From contig JAENZJ010000018.1 in the NCBI GenBank assembly GCA_016841325.1, forward strand, positions 1 to 64,000: a DNA stretch of 64,000 nt. Direction: 5' to 3'. The notes under the pieces are model-generated. The model did not search any database, was not told where the DNA came from, and saw only the letters and a list, made by a program, of their open reading frames with translations. The DNA comes from Thermincola carboxydiphila (GTDB lineage Bacteria > Bacillota > Thermincolia > Thermincolales > UBA2595). A program made the position numbers and the translations under genes. Shown here in pieces: positions 9,499 through 23,873 of this stretch; within the stretch, counting starts at the first letter, position 1, and each line of letters starts with the position of its first letter.

Positions 9499-12400
9499 TT
9501 GTTGGATGTAAATAATTTTGACCGTATGCGCATCGGTTTGGCTTCTCCGGAACAAATCAGGGCATGGAGCAGTGGAGAGGTTAAAAAGCCTGAAACTATC
9601 AATTACCGGACATTGAAACCGGAACGCGACGGTTTGTTCTGTGAACGTATTTTTGGACCAACCCGGGATTGGGAGTGTCACTGCGGTAAATATAAGAGGG
9701 TAAGGTATAAAGGCATTGTGTGTGACCGCTGCGGTGTTGAGGTAACCAGGTCCAAGGTAAGGCGGGAACGCCTGGGACATATTGAACTGGCAGCTCCAGT
9801 GTCTCATATCTGGTACTTTAAAGGAATACCGAGCCGAATGGGCCTGCTACTGGACATGTCACCACGGTCCCTGGAAAAAGTACTCTACTTTGTTTCATAT
9901 ATCGTAATCGAGCCCGGTGAGACCCCCCTGATGAAAAAACAGCTGCTTACTGAGACAGAATACCGTGAGTACAGGGAAAAATACGGTAATCTGTTTAAGG
10001 CAGGCATGGGGGCAGAAGCAATCAAGGTCCTCCTTGAAGAAATAGAGATGAACAAGCTGGCCAGGGAACTCCGCCAGGAGTTGAAAGAGGTTAGCGGGCA
10101 GCGCAAAATCAGAGCTATCCGCAGGCTGGAAGTTGTTGAAGCATTCAGGAAGTCAGGCAATCGTCCGGAATGGATGGTAATGGATGTTATCCCGGTTATT
10201 CCGCCGGAACTGCGTCCCATGGTCCAACTGGACGGGGGCCGGTTTGCCACTTCCGACCTGAACGACCTGTACAGGAGAGTAATTAACCGCAATAACAGGC
10301 TAAAAAGACTTTTAGACCTTGGGGCTCCAGATATAATTGTCAGGAACGAAAAAAGGATGCTTCAGGAAGCCGTCGATGCTCTAATAGATAATGGCAGGCG
10401 CGGGCGGCCCGTTACCGGGCCGGGCAACCGGCCGTTGAAGTCCCTCAGTGATATGCTTAAGGGTAAACAGGGCCGGTTCCGCCAGAACCTCCTGGGTAAG
10501 CGGGTTGATTATTCCGGACGGTCTGTTATCGTTGTCGGACCGGAAATGCAGCTCCACCAGTGTGGTCTGCCCAAAGAAATGGCTTTAGAGCTCTTCAAGC
10601 CTTTTGTAATGAAAAAACTGGTCAATGACGGTTTTGCCCATAATATCAAAAGTGCCAAGAGAATGGTTGAACGGGTACGCCCAGAGGTTTGGGATGTCCT
10701 TGAGGAAGTCATTAAAGAACACCCGGTCCTCCTAAACCGTGCCCCGACCCTCCACAGGCTGGGGATTCAGGCCTTTGAACCGGTACTTGTGGAAGGGCGT
10801 GCCATTCAGATTCATCCAATGGTTTGTACAGCATACAATGCTGACTTTGACGGGGACCAGATGGCTGTTCACGTGCCCCTTTCAGCTGAGGCCCAGGCTG
10901 AGGCCAGGCTGTTGATGCTGTCAGCACATAATATTCTCAACCCTAAGGATGGGCGTCCGGTGGCCATTCCAACACAGGATATGGTACTGGGATGTTATTA
11001 CCTGACCCTGGAGAGGGCAGGGGCCCATGGAGAAGGGCGGATATTTAAAGACGCTAATGAAGCTGTAATGGCTTACCTGACCGGAAGTGTATCTCTTCAT
11101 GCCAAGGTTAAGGTGCGTCAGAAAGACGGCTCTCTCCTGGAAACAACAACGGGAAGGACTATATTCAATGAGGTTATTCCTAAAGAAATCGGCTATATAA
11201 ATGAGGTTGCCAGTAAAAAGGTACTTGGCAACATAGTGGCCCGGGTATACAGGGAGCTGGGATATGCACAGACAGCCGCACTGCTTGACGGATTAAAGAG
11301 GCTGGGCTATTCATATGCAACACGTGCTGGAATTACCATAGGCATTGAAGATATCACCATTCCTGAGGAGAAAAAGGCCCTTTTGGCAGAAGCCGAAAAA
11401 GGTGTGGAAACAGTTGAACTGCAGTATAGAAGAGGCCTGATAACCGATGATGAACGATATAACAAGGTAATCGGGATATGGAATGAGGCTACTGATAATG
11501 TAACAAAAGCGCTCCTCAGTACTCTTGACAAATTTAACCCGGTTTACATGATGGCAACATCGGGTGCCCGTGGTAATATTCAGCAAATTCGGCAGCTGGC
11601 AGGGATGAGGGGACTTATGGCTGACCCCTCAGGACGGATTATCGACCTGCCTATCAAGGCCAATTTCCGTGAAGGCCTTACAGTTCTGGAGTACTTTATC
11701 TCAACACACGGGGCCAGGAAGGGTCTTGCTGATACCGCGCTGAGGACTGCAGACTCCGGATATCTTACCAGGCGTCTGGTGGATGTGGCTCAGGATGTGA
11801 TAGTACGAGAAGATGACTGCGGGACCACAAACGGCATCGAAGTTGAAGAGATCAAAGATGGCAATGAGTCTATAGAAAAGCTGGAAGACCGTATCATAGG
11901 AAGGGTTTCTGCCGAAGAAATCCTGGACCCGGAGACAAACGAGGTTATCGTAGCTGCAGACCAGGAGATTTCTGAAGTCATGGCTGCCAGGATCATTCAA
12001 GCCGGAATTACCAAAGTCCGGATTCGTTCGGTGCTCACCTGTAAGACCAGGTACGGTGTCTGTAAGAAGTGTTACGGGCGTAACCTGGCAACAGGAAGGC
12101 AGGTTGACATCGGTGAGGCAGTAGGGATTATAGCCGCCCAGTCTATCGGGGAACCGGGCACACAGCTTACCATGAGGACATTCCACACCGGTGGTGTGGC
12201 CGGGGATGATATCACCCAGGGTCTGCCGCGGGTCGAGGAGCTTTTTGAAGCCCGCAAGCCCAAAGGTCAGGCGGTTATTGCCGAGATTGACGGCCAGGTA
12301 AGAATACAGGAAGTCAAAGGACGCAAGGAAATCGAGATTGTTAATGACAGCGGTGAAAGGAACGTATATCAGATACCTTACGGTGCCAGGCTTAAAGTAA

Positions 12401-12969
12401 AGGACGGCCAGGAGGTTGCCGCCGGAGACGAACTGACAGAGGGTTCGGTAAACCCGCATGACATGCTGAAGATTAAAGGACTTAAAGGAGTCCAGATGTA
12501 TCTGGTGCATGAAGTACAGCGGGTGTACCGGCTGCAGGGTGTCGATATCAATGATAAGCATATAGAGGTTATGGTCCGCCAGATGCTGCGCAAAGTCAAG
12601 ATTGAGGACCCCGGTGATACAGAGCTCCTGCCCGGAGGATTGATTGATATTTTTGACTTTGAAGAGGAAAATGCTGCTGCCATAGCTGCCGGCGGCCAGC
12701 CCGCTACGGCAAGGCCGGTACTCCTGGGGATTACCAAGGCTTCACTGGCTACAGATTCATTCCTGTCGGCTGCTTCGTTCCAGGAGACAACACGTGTCCT
12801 TACTGAAGCGGCTATTAAAGGAAAGCTGGACCCGCTGCTTGGTCTGAAGGAAAATGTTATTATCGGCAAGCTGGTTCCGGCCGGAACAGGGATGTCCAGG
12901 TACAGAAATATAAAAATTATTACAGAAGGGCAGGAACTGGACCCGAAAAATCTTGACAGCAACCTCTAA
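9499..12969 (+). CDS. rpoC: DNA-directed RNA polymerase subunit beta'
   Basis: [12 protein letters not shown] catalytic motif, zinc site [24 protein letters not shown]. Confidence 0.98.
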   Translation: MLDVNNFDRMRIGLASPEQIRAWSSGEVKKPETINYRTLKPERDGLFCERIFGPTRDWECHCGKYKRVRYKGIVCDRCGVEVTRSKVRRERLGHIELAAPVSHIWYFKGIPSRMGLLLDMSPRSLEKVLYFVSYIVIEPGETPLMKKQLLTETEYREYREKYGNLFKAGMGAEAIKVLLEEIEMNKLARELRQELKEVSGQRKIRAIRRLEVVEAFRKSGNRPEWMVMDVIPVIPPELRPMVQLDGGRFATSDLNDLYRRVINRNNRLKRLLDLGAPDIIVRNEKRMLQEAVDALIDNGRRGRPVTGPGNRPLKSLSDMLKGKQGRFRQNLLGKRVDYSGRSVIVVGPEMQLHQCGLPKEMALELFKPFVMKKLVNDGFAHNIKSAKRMVERVRPEVWDVLEEVIKEHPVLLNRAPTLHRLGIQAFEPVLVEGRAIQIHPMVCTAYNADFDGDQMAVHVPLSAEAQAEARLLMLSAHNILNPKDGRPVAIPTQDMVLGCYYLTLERAGAHGEGRIFKDANEAVMAYLTGSVSLHAKVKVRQKDGSLLETTTGRTIFNEVIPKEIGYINEVASKKVLGNIVARVYRELGYAQTAALLDGLKRLGYSYATRAGITIGIEDITIPEEKKALLAEAEKGVETVELQYRRGLITDDERYNKVIGIWNEATDNVTKALLSTLDKFNPVYMMATSGARGNIQQIRQLAGMRGLMADPSGRIIDLPIKANFREGLTVLEYFISTHGARKGLADTALRTADSGYLTRRLVDVAQDVIVREDDCGTTNGIEVEEIKDGNESIEKLEDRIIGRVSAEEILDPETNEVIVAADQEISEVMAARIIQAGITKVRIRSVLTCKTRYGVCKKCYGRNLATGRQVDIGEAVGIIAAQSIGEPGTQLTMRTFHTGGVAGDDITQGLPRVEELFEARKPKGQAVIAEIDGQVRIQEVKGRKEIEIVNDSGERNVYQIPYGARLKVKDGQEVAAGDELTEGSVNPHDMLKIKGLKGVQMYLVHEVQRVYRLQGVDINDKHIEVMVRQMLRKVKIEDPGDTELLPGGLIDIFDFEEENAAAIAAGGQPATARPVLLGITKASLATDSFLSAASFQETTRVLTEAAIKGKLDPLLGLKENVIIGKLVPAGTGMSRYRNIKIITEGQELDPKNLDSNL

Positions 12970-12987
12970 AGGTGGTATTATCTTAAA

Positions 12988-13269
12988 GTGTCTGGAATTC
13001 TGAGGGGAGGGGTAATAGTGCCCATGAGCAGTTTAGCAACAGCCAGAAAAAGGACTGTCGGCACTAAACAAACTCTTAAGGCCTTGGAAAAAGGGCTGGC
13101 CAGGCAGGTTTTTGTGGCCCTGGACGCGGAGCAGCACGTTATCAGGCCCCTGATTCAGATGTGTCAGGACAAAAATATCCCGGTCGTTGAAGTTGATTAC
13201 ATGAAGGACCTGGGTAAGGCCTGTGGCATAGAGGTTGGCTGTGCCGCTGCAGCTGTTGTTGAATATTAA
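12988..13269 (+). CDS. L7Ae-family ribosomal/K-turn-binding protein
   Basis: L7Ae-like fold sequence (KQTLKALEKG...VFVALDAEQHVIRPL...IPVVEVDYMKDLGKACGIEVGCAAAAVV) at the conserved rpoC-rpsL position; likely start 13024. Confidence 0.85.
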   Translation: MSGILRGGVIVPMSSLATARKRTVGTKQTLKALEKGLARQVFVALDAEQHVIRPLIQMCQDKNIPVVEVDYMKDLGKACGIEVGCAAAAVVEY

Positions 13270-13310
13270 ATAGCGCCGGCTTTGGGGTAACTAATAATTG
13301 TCTGTTTTCT

Positions 13311-13336
13311 GCCCCTTGCTTCGGTGAGGGGCTTTT
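13311..13336 (+). terminator. Terminator/attenuator upstream of rpsL
   Basis: GCCCCTTGC-TTCG-GTGAGGGGC followed by TTTT. Confidence 0.65.
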
Positions 13337-13374
13337 AATATTTTCTTGTACAATACAGGAAGGAGGTGCACTGG

Positions 13375-14285
<911 letters not shown>

Positions 14286-14354
14286 ATTGATTGGTTAGAG
14301 TGCTTTGTTTTGCTTTGTTTTGTTTTCACCTCAAGGTAGAAAGGAGGATCAGAA

Positions 14355-16430
14355 TTGGCTAGAGAATTTACTTTAGAAAAAACTCGCAATATTGGTATAA
14401 TGGCCCATATTGATGCCGGAAAAACTACTACAACTGAAAGAATATTATTTTATACAGGAAGGGTTCATAAAATCGGCGAAGTGCATGACGGAGCTGCTAC
14501 CATGGACTGGATGGTCCAGGAACAGGAACGCGGGATTACCATCACATCAGCAGCCACCACATGCCAGTGGAAGGGTCATCGTATTAATATTATAGACACA
14601 CCTGGGCACGTGGACTTTACGGTTGAGGTGGAACGTTCACTCCGGGTTCTTGACGGAGCTGTTGCTGTTTTCTGTTCGGTTGGGGGTGTTGAGCCCCAGT
14701 CAGAGACCGTATGGAGGCAGGCCGATAAATACCGGGTTCCCCGGATTGCTTTTATAAATAAGATGGACCGGATGGGTGCTGATTTCTTCAGGGGCCTTAG
14801 TATGATTAAGGAAAGGCTCGGGGCTAACCCCATAGCCCTGCAGATCCCCATAGGTGCAGAGGATAATTTCCGCGGGATTATTGACCTGGTTACCAATGAG
14901 GCTCTGATTTATACAGATGACCTGGGTACTACCAGTGAAAAGACCGCAATCCCTGAGGAACTTGCTGACCTCGCTGCTGAGTACAGGGAAAAGCTTGTGG
15001 AGGCAGTGGCTGAATCAGATGAAGACCTGATGATGAAGTACTTAGAAGGTGAAGAATTAACTGAGGATGAACTGAAAAAGGGTATCAGGAAGGCAACCAT
15101 TGCCGTTAAAATGATTCCTGTGCTGTGTGGCTCTGCTTTTAAAAACAAGGGTGTTCAGCCTCTACTGGATGCAGTTGTGGATTACATGCCTGCACCTGTT
15201 GATGTTCCCGCAATTAAGGGTGTCAATCCTGATACAGGGGCAGAGGATGTGAGGGAAGCCAGTGATAATGTCCCCTTCTCTGCACTTGCCTTTAAAATAA
15301 TGGCTGACCCGTATGTAGGTAAGCTGGCATTCTTCAGGGTTTACTCAGGAGTTCTTAAGTCCGGGTCCTATGTATTTAATTCATCAAAAGGCAAAAAAGA
15401 AAGAATCGGCCGGATTCTCCAGATGCATGCAAACCACAGGGAAGAACGTACTGAAGTATATACAGGGGACATCGCTGCTGCAGTTGGCCTGAAAGATGTT
15501 TCCACAGGTGATACCCTCTGTGATGAAAAGTCCCCCATTATTCTGGAACAGATGGAGTTCCCCGAGCCTGTTATCGATGTTGCCATTGAGCCCAAGACAA
15601 AGGCTGACCAGGAGAAAATGGGCCTGGCCCTGCAGAGGCTCGCGGAAGAAGACCCGACTTTCAGGGCTCATACTGACCCTGAGACCGGACAGACAATTAT
15701 ATCCGGAATGGGAGAACTTCACCTGGAGATTATTGTCGACAGGATGCTTAGGGAGTTCAAAGTTGATGCCAATGTCGGCCGTCCCCAGGTGGCCTTTAAA
15801 GAGACCATCAAGAACTCCGTTAAGGCAGAGGGCAAGTTCGTCAGGCAGTCAGGCGGACGCGGTCAGTACGGCCACGTCTGGATTGAACTAGAACCCCTTG
15901 AACCGGGACAGGGATTTGAGTTTGTCAACAAAATTGTTGGCGGTGTGGTCCCCAGAGAATACATCTCACCTGTAGAGGCCGGTATCAAGGAGGCCATGGA
16001 AAACGGTATTGTTGCCGGTTATCCGGCAATAGACATCAGGGCAACCCTGTATGACGGTTCTTATCACGATGTTGACTCTTCAGAAATGGCATTTAAGATT
16101 GCCGGCTCAATGGCCTTTAAAAGTGGAGCGGTCAAAGCAAACCCGGTCATTCTTGAGCCCATTATGAGAGTTGAAGTGGTAGTGCCTGAGGAGTACATGG
16201 GTGATGTTATGGGTGACATTAACTCCCGCCGCGGCAGAATTGAGGGTATGGAGCCCAGGGGCAATTCCCAGGTAATCAGAGGTTTTGTACCGCTCTCCGA
16301 GATGTTTGGGTACGCTACAGACCTCAGGTCCAGGACACAGGGCCGGGGGACATATACCATGCAGATGTCTCATTATGAAGAAGTACCCAAAAATATTGCC
16401 GAAGCCATCATTGCCAAGAGACAGGGATAA
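14355..16430 (+). CDS. fusA: Elongation factor G
   Basis: [38 protein letters not shown] start. Confidence 0.98.
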   Translation: MAREFTLEKTRNIGIMAHIDAGKTTTTERILFYTGRVHKIGEVHDGAATMDWMVQEQERGITITSAATTCQWKGHRINIIDTPGHVDFTVEVERSLRVLDGAVAVFCSVGGVEPQSETVWRQADKYRVPRIAFINKMDRMGADFFRGLSMIKERLGANPIALQIPIGAEDNFRGIIDLVTNEALIYTDDLGTTSEKTAIPEELADLAAEYREKLVEAVAESDEDLMMKYLEGEELTEDELKKGIRKATIAVKMIPVLCGSAFKNKGVQPLLDAVVDYMPAPVDVPAIKGVNPDTGAEDVREASDNVPFSALAFKIMADPYVGKLAFFRVYSGVLKSGSYVFNSSKGKKERIGRILQMHANHREERTEVYTGDIAAAVGLKDVSTGDTLCDEKSPIILEQMEFPEPVIDVAIEPKTKADQEKMGLALQRLAEEDPTFRAHTDPETGQTIISGMGELHLEIIVDRMLREFKVDANVGRPQVAFKETIKNSVKAEGKFVRQSGGRGQYGHVWIELEPLEPGQGFEFVNKIVGGVVPREYISPVEAGIKEAMENGIVAGYPAIDIRATLYDGSYHDVDSSEMAFKIAGSMAFKSGAVKANPVILEPIMRVEVVVPEEYMGDVMGDINSRRGRIEGMEPRGNSQVIRGFVPLSEMFGYATDLRSRTQGRGTYTMQMSHYEEVPKNIAEAIIAKRQG

Positions 16431-16512
16431 AGAAAACAGGCTATGAGCCGGCAGCCACCGGTTACCGGCTGAACAAATAATTTTTTTAAAGGATTTAAGG
16501 AGGAAAGATAAA

Positions 16513-17715
16513 ATGGCAAAAGCAAAATTTGAACGTACCAAACCCCACGTTAACGTAGGTACTATTGGTCACGTAGACCATGGCAAGACAACCCTTACGG
16601 CGGCAATCACCGTCTGTATGTCAACAAAAGGCTGGAGCTCTGTAAAGAAATATGATGAGATTGACAATGCCCCGGAAGAGAGGGAAAGGGGTATTACCAT
16701 CAATACCGCCCATGTTGAGTATGAGACCGAAAACCGCCACTATGCTCACGTTGACTGCCCGGGACACGCCGACTATGTAAAGAACATGATAACCGGAGCA
16801 GCCCAGATGGATGGCGCCATCCTGGTAGTATCAGCAGCAGACGGCCCGATGCCCCAGACCAGGGAACATATCCTGCTGGCCCGCCAGGTAGGTGTACCTT
16901 ACATCATCGTATACCTGAACAAAGCAGACCAGGTAGATGACGAAGAACTGATGGAACTGGTAGAAATGGAAGTCCGGGAACTGCTGACCGAATACGAATT
17001 CCCCGGAGATGACATTCCCATTGTATCCGGATCAGCCTTAAAAGCCCTTGAGTGCGGCTGTGGCAGCCCTGACTGTGAATGGTGCGGTTCCATCTGGAAG
17101 TTGATGGCAGAAGTAGATGCCTATATCCCGACTCCTGAGCGTGATGTTGACAAACCGTTCCTGATGCCTGTAGAGGACGTATTCTCCATTACCGGACGTG
17201 GAACAGTTGCCACCGGTCGTGTAGAGCGGGGCATGGTCAAGGTTGGGGATGAAGTAGAGATTGTCGGGATGACCGAAGAACGCAAGAAGACAGTAGTAAC
17301 CGGAGTAGAGATGTTCCGCAAGCTGCTGGATCAGGCTCAGGCCGGAGACAATGTCGGCTGTCTGCTGCGCGGTGTTGACCGTAAGGAAATAGAGCGGGGC
17401 CAGGTACTGGCAAAGCCGGGTTCCATCAACCCCCATACCAAGTTCCAGGCAGAGGTTTATGTCCTGACCAAGGAAGAGGGCGGCCGCCATACCCCGTTTT
17501 TCCAGGGATACCGTCCGCAGTTTTACTTCAGGACTACAGACGTTACCGGAGTAGTAACCCTGCCGGAGGGTGTTGAGATGGTAATGCCTGGTGACAATAT
17601 TAAGATAGATATTGAACTTATTACCCCGATTGCTGTCGAGGAAGGCCTCCGTTTCGCTATCCGTGAGGGTGGCCGGACTGTGGGCGCCGGTGTGGTAAGC
17701 GCAATTTCAGAGTAA
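16513..17715 (+). CDS. tuf: Elongation factor Tu (copy 2)
   Basis: Protein identical to 404..1606; RBS and upstream 28 nt also identical. Confidence 0.98.
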   Translation: MAKAKFERTKPHVNVGTIGHVDHGKTTLTAAITVCMSTKGWSSVKKYDEIDNAPEERERGITINTAHVEYETENRHYAHVDCPGHADYVKNMITGAAQMDGAILVVSAADGPMPQTREHILLARQVGVPYIIVYLNKADQVDDEELMELVEMEVRELLTEYEFPGDDIPIVSGSALKALECGCGSPDCEWCGSIWKLMAEVDAYIPTPERDVDKPFLMPVEDVFSITGRGTVATGRVERGMVKVGDEVEIVGMTEERKKTVVTGVEMFRKLLDQAQAGDNVGCLLRGVDRKEIERGQVLAKPGSINPHTKFQAEVYVLTKEEGGRHTPFFQGYRPQFYFRTTDVTGVVTLPEGVEMVMPGDNIKIDIELITPIAVEEGLRFAIREGGRTVGAGVVSAISE

Positions 17716-17739
17716 GTTCGCAGTAAGGCTGCTTGGTGC

Positions 17740-17766
17740 GCGATTCCGGGTATTTCCCGGAATCGC
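17740..17766 (+). terminator. Strong hairpin after tuf copy 2 (no U-tract)
   Basis: GCGATTCCGGG-TATTT-CCCGGAATCGC, 11 perfect bp; outer TAAGGC/GCCTTA may extend it. Confidence 0.5.
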
Positions 17767-17931
17767 TCACTGGCCTTATGTTTTAATATTTATGTATAAA
17801 AAATCAAAAAAGAACCCGATAAATTTAAGCATGCCATGATATACATTGCGATGAAGTGAGAGGTTGCTAATCACAGATTAGGTATTTTTCACTGAGAATG
17901 TCCGCTAATCGGGCGAAAAGGAGGTACAAAT

Positions 17932-18240
17932 ATGGCAAAACAGAAAATCAGGATCAGGCTTAAGGCCTTTGACCACAAAATTCTTGACCAGTCTGCGGAA
18001 AAAATCGTTGATACCGCAAAGAGGACCGGAGCAAATATTGCCGGGCCGGTTCCGCTTCCCACAGAAAAAAGCATTTATACAATTTTGAGGTCTCCTCATG
18101 TCAACAAAGATTCCAGAGAACAATTTGAAATGAGGACCCATAAGCGCTTAATTGATATTTTGGAACCCACACCCAAAACGGTAGATGCTCTCATGAGACT
18201 TGATTTGCCTGCAGGTGTTGATATAGAGATCAAATTATAA
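17932..18240 (+). CDS. rpsJ: 30S ribosomal protein S10
   Basis: [22 protein letters not shown]. Confidence 0.97.
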   Translation: MAKQKIRIRLKAFDHKILDQSAEKIVDTAKRTGANIAGPVPLPTEKSIYTILRSPHVNKDSREQFEMRTHKRLIDILEPTPKTVDALMRLDLPAGVDIEIKL

Positions 18241-18339
18241 TTACGAATATGCCTTATATAAGAGGGTGTCGGATGTCAGCCGGGAGACGTTATCTTACAG
18301 CGGTTGACCTCTGGACACAGAATTTAGGAGGTGGCTTAA

Positions 18340-18966
18340 ATGAAAGGCATACTAGGGACCAAACTGGGGATGACCCAGATATACAGTGAAGACGGCCATA
18401 TTTTGCCTGTTACCGTTGTTCAGGCAGGGCCCTGTTATGTAGTACAAAAGAAGACCCGGGAATCTGACGGGTATAATGCTATTCAGGTTGGCTTTGGAGA
18501 GATGCGTGAAGCCCAGGCTAACAAACCGGAAAAAGGCCATTTTAACAAGGCTGAAATGAAACCGCTGAGGTACCTCCGGGAGTTTAGGGTGGATAATGTA
18601 AACGAATACAACGTTGGTCAGGAAATCAAGGCAGAATTGTTTGAACAGGGTGACCAGATTGACGTAACCGGAACTTCCAAGGGTAAAGGCTTTGCCGGAA
18701 CCATTAAGAAATATAATTTCCGTAGAGGCCCGATGGGGCACGGTTCCAAGAGCCACCGCCGGGTAGGCAGCGCCGGTGCCAAGGGCCCGGCCAGGGTATT
18801 TAAAGGTACCAGGAGGCCCGGGCGCATGGGTGGCGAGCGGGTGACTGTACAAAATCTGGAAGTTGTTAAGGTAGATGCGGAACGAAATTTGCTTATCGTT
18901 AAAGGCGCAGTGCCGGGTCCAAAGGGCAGCCTGCTTGTAATTAAAAGCAGTGTCAAGGCACAGTAA
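18340..18966 (+). CDS. rplC: 50S ribosomal protein L3
   Basis: [40 protein letters not shown]. Confidence 0.97.
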   Translation: MKGILGTKLGMTQIYSEDGHILPVTVVQAGPCYVVQKKTRESDGYNAIQVGFGEMREAQANKPEKGHFNKAEMKPLRYLREFRVDNVNEYNVGQEIKAELFEQGDQIDVTGTSKGKGFAGTIKKYNFRRGPMGHGSKSHRRVGSAGAKGPARVFKGTRRPGRMGGERVTVQNLEVVKVDAERNLLIVKGAVPGPKGSLLVIKSSVKAQ

Positions 18967-18994
18967 ATGAACGGGCAGGAAAGGAGGATGTCAT

Positions 18995-19618
18995 ATGCCA
19001 AAGGTTGCTTTATATAATTCCAAAGGCGAACAGGTAGGCGAAGTTGAACTTAAAGACGAAATTTTTGGTGTAGAAGTGAATGAAGCAATTCTTCATGAAG
19101 TTGTGGTTAACCAGCTTGCAAACAAAAGGCAGGGGACCCATTCTGCCAAGACTCGCAGCGAAGTCAGCGGCGGAGGCAGAAAGCCATACAGACAAAAAGG
19201 TACCGGGCGTGCCAGGGCAGGGACTATTCGTTCTCCGCTGTGGCGCAAGGGTGGTATCGTTTTCCCGCCTAAACCCAGGTCCTATAAGTACAGCCTGCCT
19301 AAGAAGGTAAGGAGGCTGGCGCTTAAATCGGCATTGAGTTCCAAGGTTCAGGACGGAAATATTATCGTCCTTGAAGGGCTGCAGATAGCTGAGCCCAAAA
19401 CAAAGGAGATTGCCGGTTTGCTGGCAAACCTCAAAGTAGACAGTAAAGCCCTGGTGGTTACAGCTGAGGCTGATACTGCTGTTGTAAAATCCGCAAGGAA
19501 CATTCCCAGGGTAACTCCGACTCATGCTAACAGCCTCAATGTTTATGATGTGCTGAACCATGAAAAACTCATTATTACCAGGGATGCAGTAACCAAGGTT
19601 GAGGAGGTGCTGGCATAA
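18995..19618 (+). CDS. rplD: 50S ribosomal protein L4
   Basis: [32 protein letters not shown]. Confidence 0.97.
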   Translation: MPKVALYNSKGEQVGEVELKDEIFGVEVNEAILHEVVVNQLANKRQGTHSAKTRSEVSGGGRKPYRQKGTGRARAGTIRSPLWRKGGIVFPPKPRSYKYSLPKKVRRLALKSALSSKVQDGNIIVLEGLQIAEPKTKEIAGLLANLKVDSKALVVTAEADTAVVKSARNIPRVTPTHANSLNVYDVLNHEKLIITRDAVTKVEEVLA

Positions 19619-19905
19619 TGAGAAATCCCAGGGATGTACTGAAAAAACCCATCATTTCTGAACGCAGCATGGGCTTAATGGAGCAAAACAAATACAGTTT
19701 TTATGTAGAGCCCAAAGCAAATAAAATCGAAATCAAGAATGCTGTTGAGGATTTGTTTAATGTTACCGTAACCAGTGTGAATACAATGAATGTCAAGGGT
19801 AAAGCAAAGCGGGTCGGTAAGTTTACAGGCCGTACATCAAACAGAAAAAAGGCGATTGTTACCCTGAAGCAGGGTGACAAAATTGAAATCATGGAAGGCA
19901 TGTAA
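19618..19905 (+). CDS. rplW: 50S ribosomal protein L23
   Basis: L23 family; overlaps the rplD stop codon (TAATG). Confidence 0.96.
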   Translation: MRNPRDVLKKPIISERSMGLMEQNKYSFYVEPKANKIEIKNAVEDLFNVTVTSVNTMNVKGKAKRVGKFTGRTSNRKKAIVTLKQGDKIEIMEGM

Positions 19906-19935
19906 TTTAGTTTCAGGTAAAGGAGGGAATAACAA

Positions 19936-20763
19936 GTGCCTGTTAAAAAGTTTAAGCCAACATCACCCGGGAGAAGGTTTGTAACAGTTGCTGATTTTCA
20001 TGAAATTACAACCGATGAACCGGAAAAATCCCTGACAGAACCTCTTAAAAAGACTGCAGGGCGCAATAACAAAGGTCGGATTACCGTCAGGCATCGTGGC
20101 GGTGGACATAAAAGGCTGTACAGGAACATTGATTTCAAGCGTGACAAGGACGGGATTCCCGCAAAGGTTGCTACTATTGAATATGACCCTAACCGGACAT
20201 GCAGGATTGCCTTGTTGAACTATGCTGACGGTGAAAAGAGATATATCCTGGCGCCTAATGGTGTTAAGGTTGGAGATACGGTAGTATCAGGACCTGATGC
20301 AGATATCAAAACAGGAAATGCACTTCCTTTAAAAAATATTCCGGTGGGTACCATTATCCACAACATTGAGCTTAAGCCTTTAAAAGGCGCCCAGATAGTG
20401 CGCTCTGCAGGTGCAGCTGCACAGTTGATGGCCAAAGAGGGCGACTATGCACATGTCCGGATGCCGTCCGGAGAGGTACGGCTGGTGCACATCAATTGTA
20501 AGGCTACAGTTGGCCAGGTAGGTAACCTGGAACACGAGAACATTACAGTGGGTAAGGCCGGCAGGAGCCGTTGGCTGGGCCGCCGTCCTACTGTACGGGG
20601 TGTTGTAATGAACCCGGTAGACCATCCGCACGGTGGTGGTGAAGGCCGCTCACCTGTTGGCCGGAATCCGGTTACTCCGTGGGGTAAACCGGCTCTTGGT
20701 GCCAGGACAAGGAAGAAGAAAAAGGCTTCAGATAAAATGATTGTGAAGAGACGGACCAAGTAA
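19936..20763 (+). CDS. rplB: 50S ribosomal protein L2
   Basis: [42 protein letters not shown]. Confidence 0.98.
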   Translation: MPVKKFKPTSPGRRFVTVADFHEITTDEPEKSLTEPLKKTAGRNNKGRITVRHRGGGHKRLYRNIDFKRDKDGIPAKVATIEYDPNRTCRIALLNYADGEKRYILAPNGVKVGDTVVSGPDADIKTGNALPLKNIPVGTIIHNIELKPLKGAQIVRSAGAAAQLMAKEGDYAHVRMPSGEVRLVHINCKATVGQVGNLEHENITVGKAGRSRWLGRRPTVRGVVMNPVDHPHGGGEGRSPVGRNPVTPWGKPALGARTRKKKKASDKMIVKRRTK

Positions 20764-20802
20764 TTTTTAACTGAGTCGTCTGGAAAGGAGGCTGTTTGAT
20801 TA

Positions 20803-21087
20803 ATGGCTAGATCCCTAAAAAAGGGCCCTTATGTTAGTGAAAGACTGTTAAAACGAATTGAGGAAATGAATGAAAAGAACGAGAAAAAGGTTCTTAAGAC
20901 CTGGTCCAGGAGATCAACTATTTTCCCGCAGATGATTGGGCATACAATTGCGGTACATGACGGCAGGAAACATGTTCCGATATATATTACCGAGGATATG
21001 GTAGGTCACAAGCTGGGCGAATTTGCGCCAACAAGATTTTTCAGGGGACACGGATCTCATACAGAGCGATCCACTTCCCTTAAATAG
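20803..21087 (+). CDS. rpsS: 30S ribosomal protein S19
   Basis: [19 protein letters not shown]. Confidence 0.97.
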   Translation: MARSLKKGPYVSERLLKRIEEMNEKNEKKVLKTWSRRSTIFPQMIGHTIAVHDGRKHVPIYITEDMVGHKLGEFAPTRFFRGHGSHTERSTSLK

Positions 21088-21105
21088 TGAGAGGGGGTAT
21101 ATTTA

Positions 21106-21450
21106 ATGTCAGAAGCGCGAGCCACCGCAAAGCATATCCGTATTTCCCCTCGAAAGGTACGGCAGGTTGTGGATTTAATCAGGGGGAAAAAGGTTGATGA
21201 AGCCCTGGCAATCCTGAAATTTACGCCAAGGCGTGCGGCTACTGCTGTGGAGAAGGTTGTTAAATCCGCTGCAGCCAATGCTGAACATAATCTGGATATG
21301 GATAAGGCTGCACTGATCATTTCAGAGGCATTTGTTGACCAGGGGCCCACACTTAAGAGATATAAGCCCAGGGCTATGGGCAGGGCAGATCTCATAAGAC
21401 GCAGAACAAGCCATATTACAGTAGTAGTTCGTGAAAAAGAGGAGGGATAA
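21106..21450 (+). CDS. rplV: 50S ribosomal protein L22
   Basis: [28 protein letters not shown]. Confidence 0.97.
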   Translation: MSEARATAKHIRISPRKVRQVVDLIRGKKVDEALAILKFTPRRAATAVEKVVKSAAANAEHNLDMDKAALIISEAFVDQGPTLKRYKPRAMGRADLIRRRTSHITVVVREKEEG

Positions 21451-21453
21451 TGA

Positions 21454-22119
21454 GTGGGTCAGAAGGTACACCCAAAGGGTTTGCGTATCGGAATTATAAA
21501 AGACTGGGATGCCAAGTGGTTTGCTGAAAAAGACTATGCCACTTTGCTGAACGAAGATATCAGATTAAGGGAATATATCAAAAAGAGGCTTTTTATTGCC
21601 GGTATTTCCAGGATTGAAATAGAGAGAGCGGCTAACCGGGTGAAAATCACCATTCATACAGCTAAACCGGGGATAGTTATCGGCCGGGGCGGTACTGAAG
21701 TGGAGTCACTAAGAAAACAGCTGGAAAAGATGACCGGTAAAAATATCAATGTTAATATTGTCGAAGTTAAGGTGCCGGAGCTTGATGCCCAGCTGGTTGC
21801 AGAGGGCGTTGCCGCCCAGTTGGTGAAAAGGGTTTCCTTCCGCCGTGCCATGAAGCAGGCTGTTTCCCGGACCATGAGGATGGGTGCCCAGGGAATCAAG
21901 ATTTCCTGCAGCGGCCGATTAAATGGTGCCGAAATGGCCAGGACCGAATGGTACAACGAAGGGAAAGTACCCCTGCATACACTTAGGGCAGATATTGATT
22001 ACGGTTTTGCCGAAGCAGACACAACCTACGGAAAAATTGGGGTAAAAGTGTGGATCTATAAGGGAGAGATTCTTCCGGAGGCAAAGAAAGGCACTGTTGC
22101 TAAGGAAGGAGGAGAATAA
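21454..22119 (+). CDS. rpsC: 30S ribosomal protein S3
   Basis: [24 protein letters not shown]. Confidence 0.97.
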   Translation: MGQKVHPKGLRIGIIKDWDAKWFAEKDYATLLNEDIRLREYIKKRLFIAGISRIEIERAANRVKITIHTAKPGIVIGRGGTEVESLRKQLEKMTGKNINVNIVEVKVPELDAQLVAEGVAAQLVKRVSFRRAMKQAVSRTMRMGAQGIKISCSGRLNGAEMARTEWYNEGKVPLHTLRADIDYGFAEADTTYGKIGVKVWIYKGEILPEAKKGTVAKEGGE

Positions 22120-22123
22120 TTAA

Positions 22124-22555
22124 ATGTTAGTACCCAAGAGAGTAAAACACCGTAAACAGCACAGAGGTACTATGGCTGGAAAGTCAAAGGCCAATACCGT
22201 CACTTTCGGTGAATATGGCCTGCAGGCCTTAGAACCGGCATGGATTACCAACAGGCAGATAGAGGCTGCCCGTATTGCGATGACCAGGTATATCAAGCGG
22301 GGCGGTAAAGTATGGATTAAAATATTCCCTGATAAGCCTGTCACTGCAAAACCTGCTGAGACACGGATGGGAAGTGGTAAAGGGACACCGGAGCATTGGG
22401 TTGCCGTAGTGAAACCAGGCCGGGTTATGTTTGAACTGGCCGGGGTTCCTGAAGAGATTGCCCGTGAAGCTATGAGGCTGGCCTCCCATAAACTGCCCAT
22501 CAAAACCAAGTTTGTTAAAAGAGAAGATGTAGGTGGTGAAGCTAATGAAAGCTAA
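22124..22555 (+). CDS. rplP: 50S ribosomal protein L16
   Basis: [22 protein letters not shown]. Confidence 0.97.
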   Translation: MLVPKRVKHRKQHRGTMAGKSKANTVTFGEYGLQALEPAWITNRQIEAARIAMTRYIKRGGKVWIKIFPDKPVTAKPAETRMGSGKGTPEHWVAVVKPGRVMFELAGVPEEIAREAMRLASHKLPIKTKFVKREDVGGEANES

Positions 22556-22748
22556 GGAAGTTCATGAATTATCTACTGATGAACTGGCAAGGAAGGTTGA
22601 CGACCTTAAAGATGAACTCTTCAAGCTACGCTTTCAGTTAGCCACCGGGCAACTTGAAAATCCTATGAGAATCAGGGATGTTAAAAGGTCAATTGCCCGT
22701 GTGAAAACAGTTTTGCGGGAGAGAGAACTGAAAGCCCTAGAGGGATAG
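22545..22748 (+). CDS. rpmC: 50S ribosomal protein L29
   Basis: [40 protein letters not shown]. Confidence 0.96.
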   Translation: MKAKEVHELSTDELARKVDDLKDELFKLRFQLATGQLENPMRIRDVKRSIARVKTVLRERELKALEG

Positions 22749-22786
22749 TATAAAAATGGATATCAATGAGAAAGGGGGCTTAGACT

Positions 22787-23050
22787 TTGACAGAAAGAAA
22801 AGCACGTAAGGTACAGATCGGCAAGGTTGTCAGTGATAAAATGGATAAGAGTGTTGTTATTGCCATAGAGACACTGGTAAGGCATCCTTTGTACGGAAAG
22901 ATTATTAAAAGTACAAAGAAGTTTCAGGCCCATGATGAAGAAAACGCCTGCCGTGTAGGAGATAAAGTAAGGGTTATGGAAACCAGGCCGCTCAGCAAGA
23001 ATAAGCGCTGGCGCGTTATTGAAATCCTGGAAAGAGAAGAGCAAATCTGA
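22787..23050 (+). CDS. rpsQ: 30S ribosomal protein S17
   Basis: [20 protein letters not shown]. Confidence 0.97.
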   Translation: MTERKARKVQIGKVVSDKMDKSVVIAIETLVRHPLYGKIIKSTKKFQAHDEENACRVGDKVRVMETRPLSKNKRWRVIEILEREEQI

Positions 23051-23094
23051 ATATTACCGGATAAACCCGAGATCGTTGAAAGGAGGGTTACAGC

Positions 23095-23463
23095 ATGATT
23101 CAACCTGAAACAATGCTGAACGTTGCAGATAATACCGGAGCCAGGAAGCTGCTGTGTATAAGGATACTGGGCGGTTCATTCAGGCGCTATGCCCGTGTCG
23201 GTGATATCATAATCGCTTCGGTGAAAGAAGCTACACCCGGCGGCGTGGTAAAGAAAGGCGATGTAGTCAAGGCCGTTATCGTCAGGACAGTCAAAGAAAC
23301 CAAAAGACCTGACGGTTCCTATATCAAGTTTGATGAGAACGCTGCCGTTATTATCAATGACCAGAAAAACCCGCGGGGTACAAGGATATTTGGTCCTGTG
23401 GCCAGGGAGTTAAGGGACAGGGATTTTATGAAAATAGTATCTCTTGCTCCTGAAGTTCTGTAA
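23095..23463 (+). CDS. rplN: 50S ribosomal protein L14
   Basis: [27 protein letters not shown]. Confidence 0.97.
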   Translation: MIQPETMLNVADNTGARKLLCIRILGGSFRRYARVGDIIIASVKEATPGGVVKKGDVVKAVIVRTVKETKRPDGSYIKFDENAAVIINDQKNPRGTRIFGPVARELRDRDFMKIVSLAPEVL

Positions 23464-23505
23464 AGCAAAACCTCAACACGCAGTAGAGTTAGGAGGTGGA
23501 TTACA

Positions 23506-23853
23506 TTGGCACATGCCAAGGCAAAAACAAAGGCTAAGATACATGTGAAAAAGGGAGATACAGTTCTCGTTATTACAGGTAAAAATGCCGGTAAAAAAGG
23601 AAAAGTAATAGAAGTGCTGCCCAAGGATAACAGGCTGGTTGTTGAGGGGGTTAATGTCGTCAAACGGCACACCAAACCGTCACAGCAAATGCCCCAGGGT
23701 GGTATTGTAGAAAAGGAAGCTCCGATAGCTGTTTCAAATGTAATGATTTTTTGCTCAAAATGTAACTCTCCGAGAAGAATTAACAAGGAGATTCAGGCAA
23801 ATGGTAAAAAAGTCAGGGTTTGTAACAAGTGCGGAGAAGCCTTTGATAAATAG
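23506..23853 (+). CDS. rplX: 50S ribosomal protein L24 with C-terminal CxxC pairs
   Basis: [29 protein letters not shown]...CNKCGE C-terminus. Confidence 0.96.
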   Translation: MAHAKAKTKAKIHVKKGDTVLVITGKNAGKKGKVIEVLPKDNRLVVEGVNVVKRHTKPSQQMPQGGIVEKEAPIAVSNVMIFCSKCNSPRRINKEIQANGKKVRVCNKCGEAFDK

Positions 23854-23873
23854 TCCGGGAAAGGAGGTTAATC

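Noticed and set aside
11701-12561. 286-aa minus-strand ORF inside rpoC
   Set aside because: Fully antisense to highly conserved rpoC coding sequence; low-complexity translation with no recognisable motifs; typical shadow ORF.
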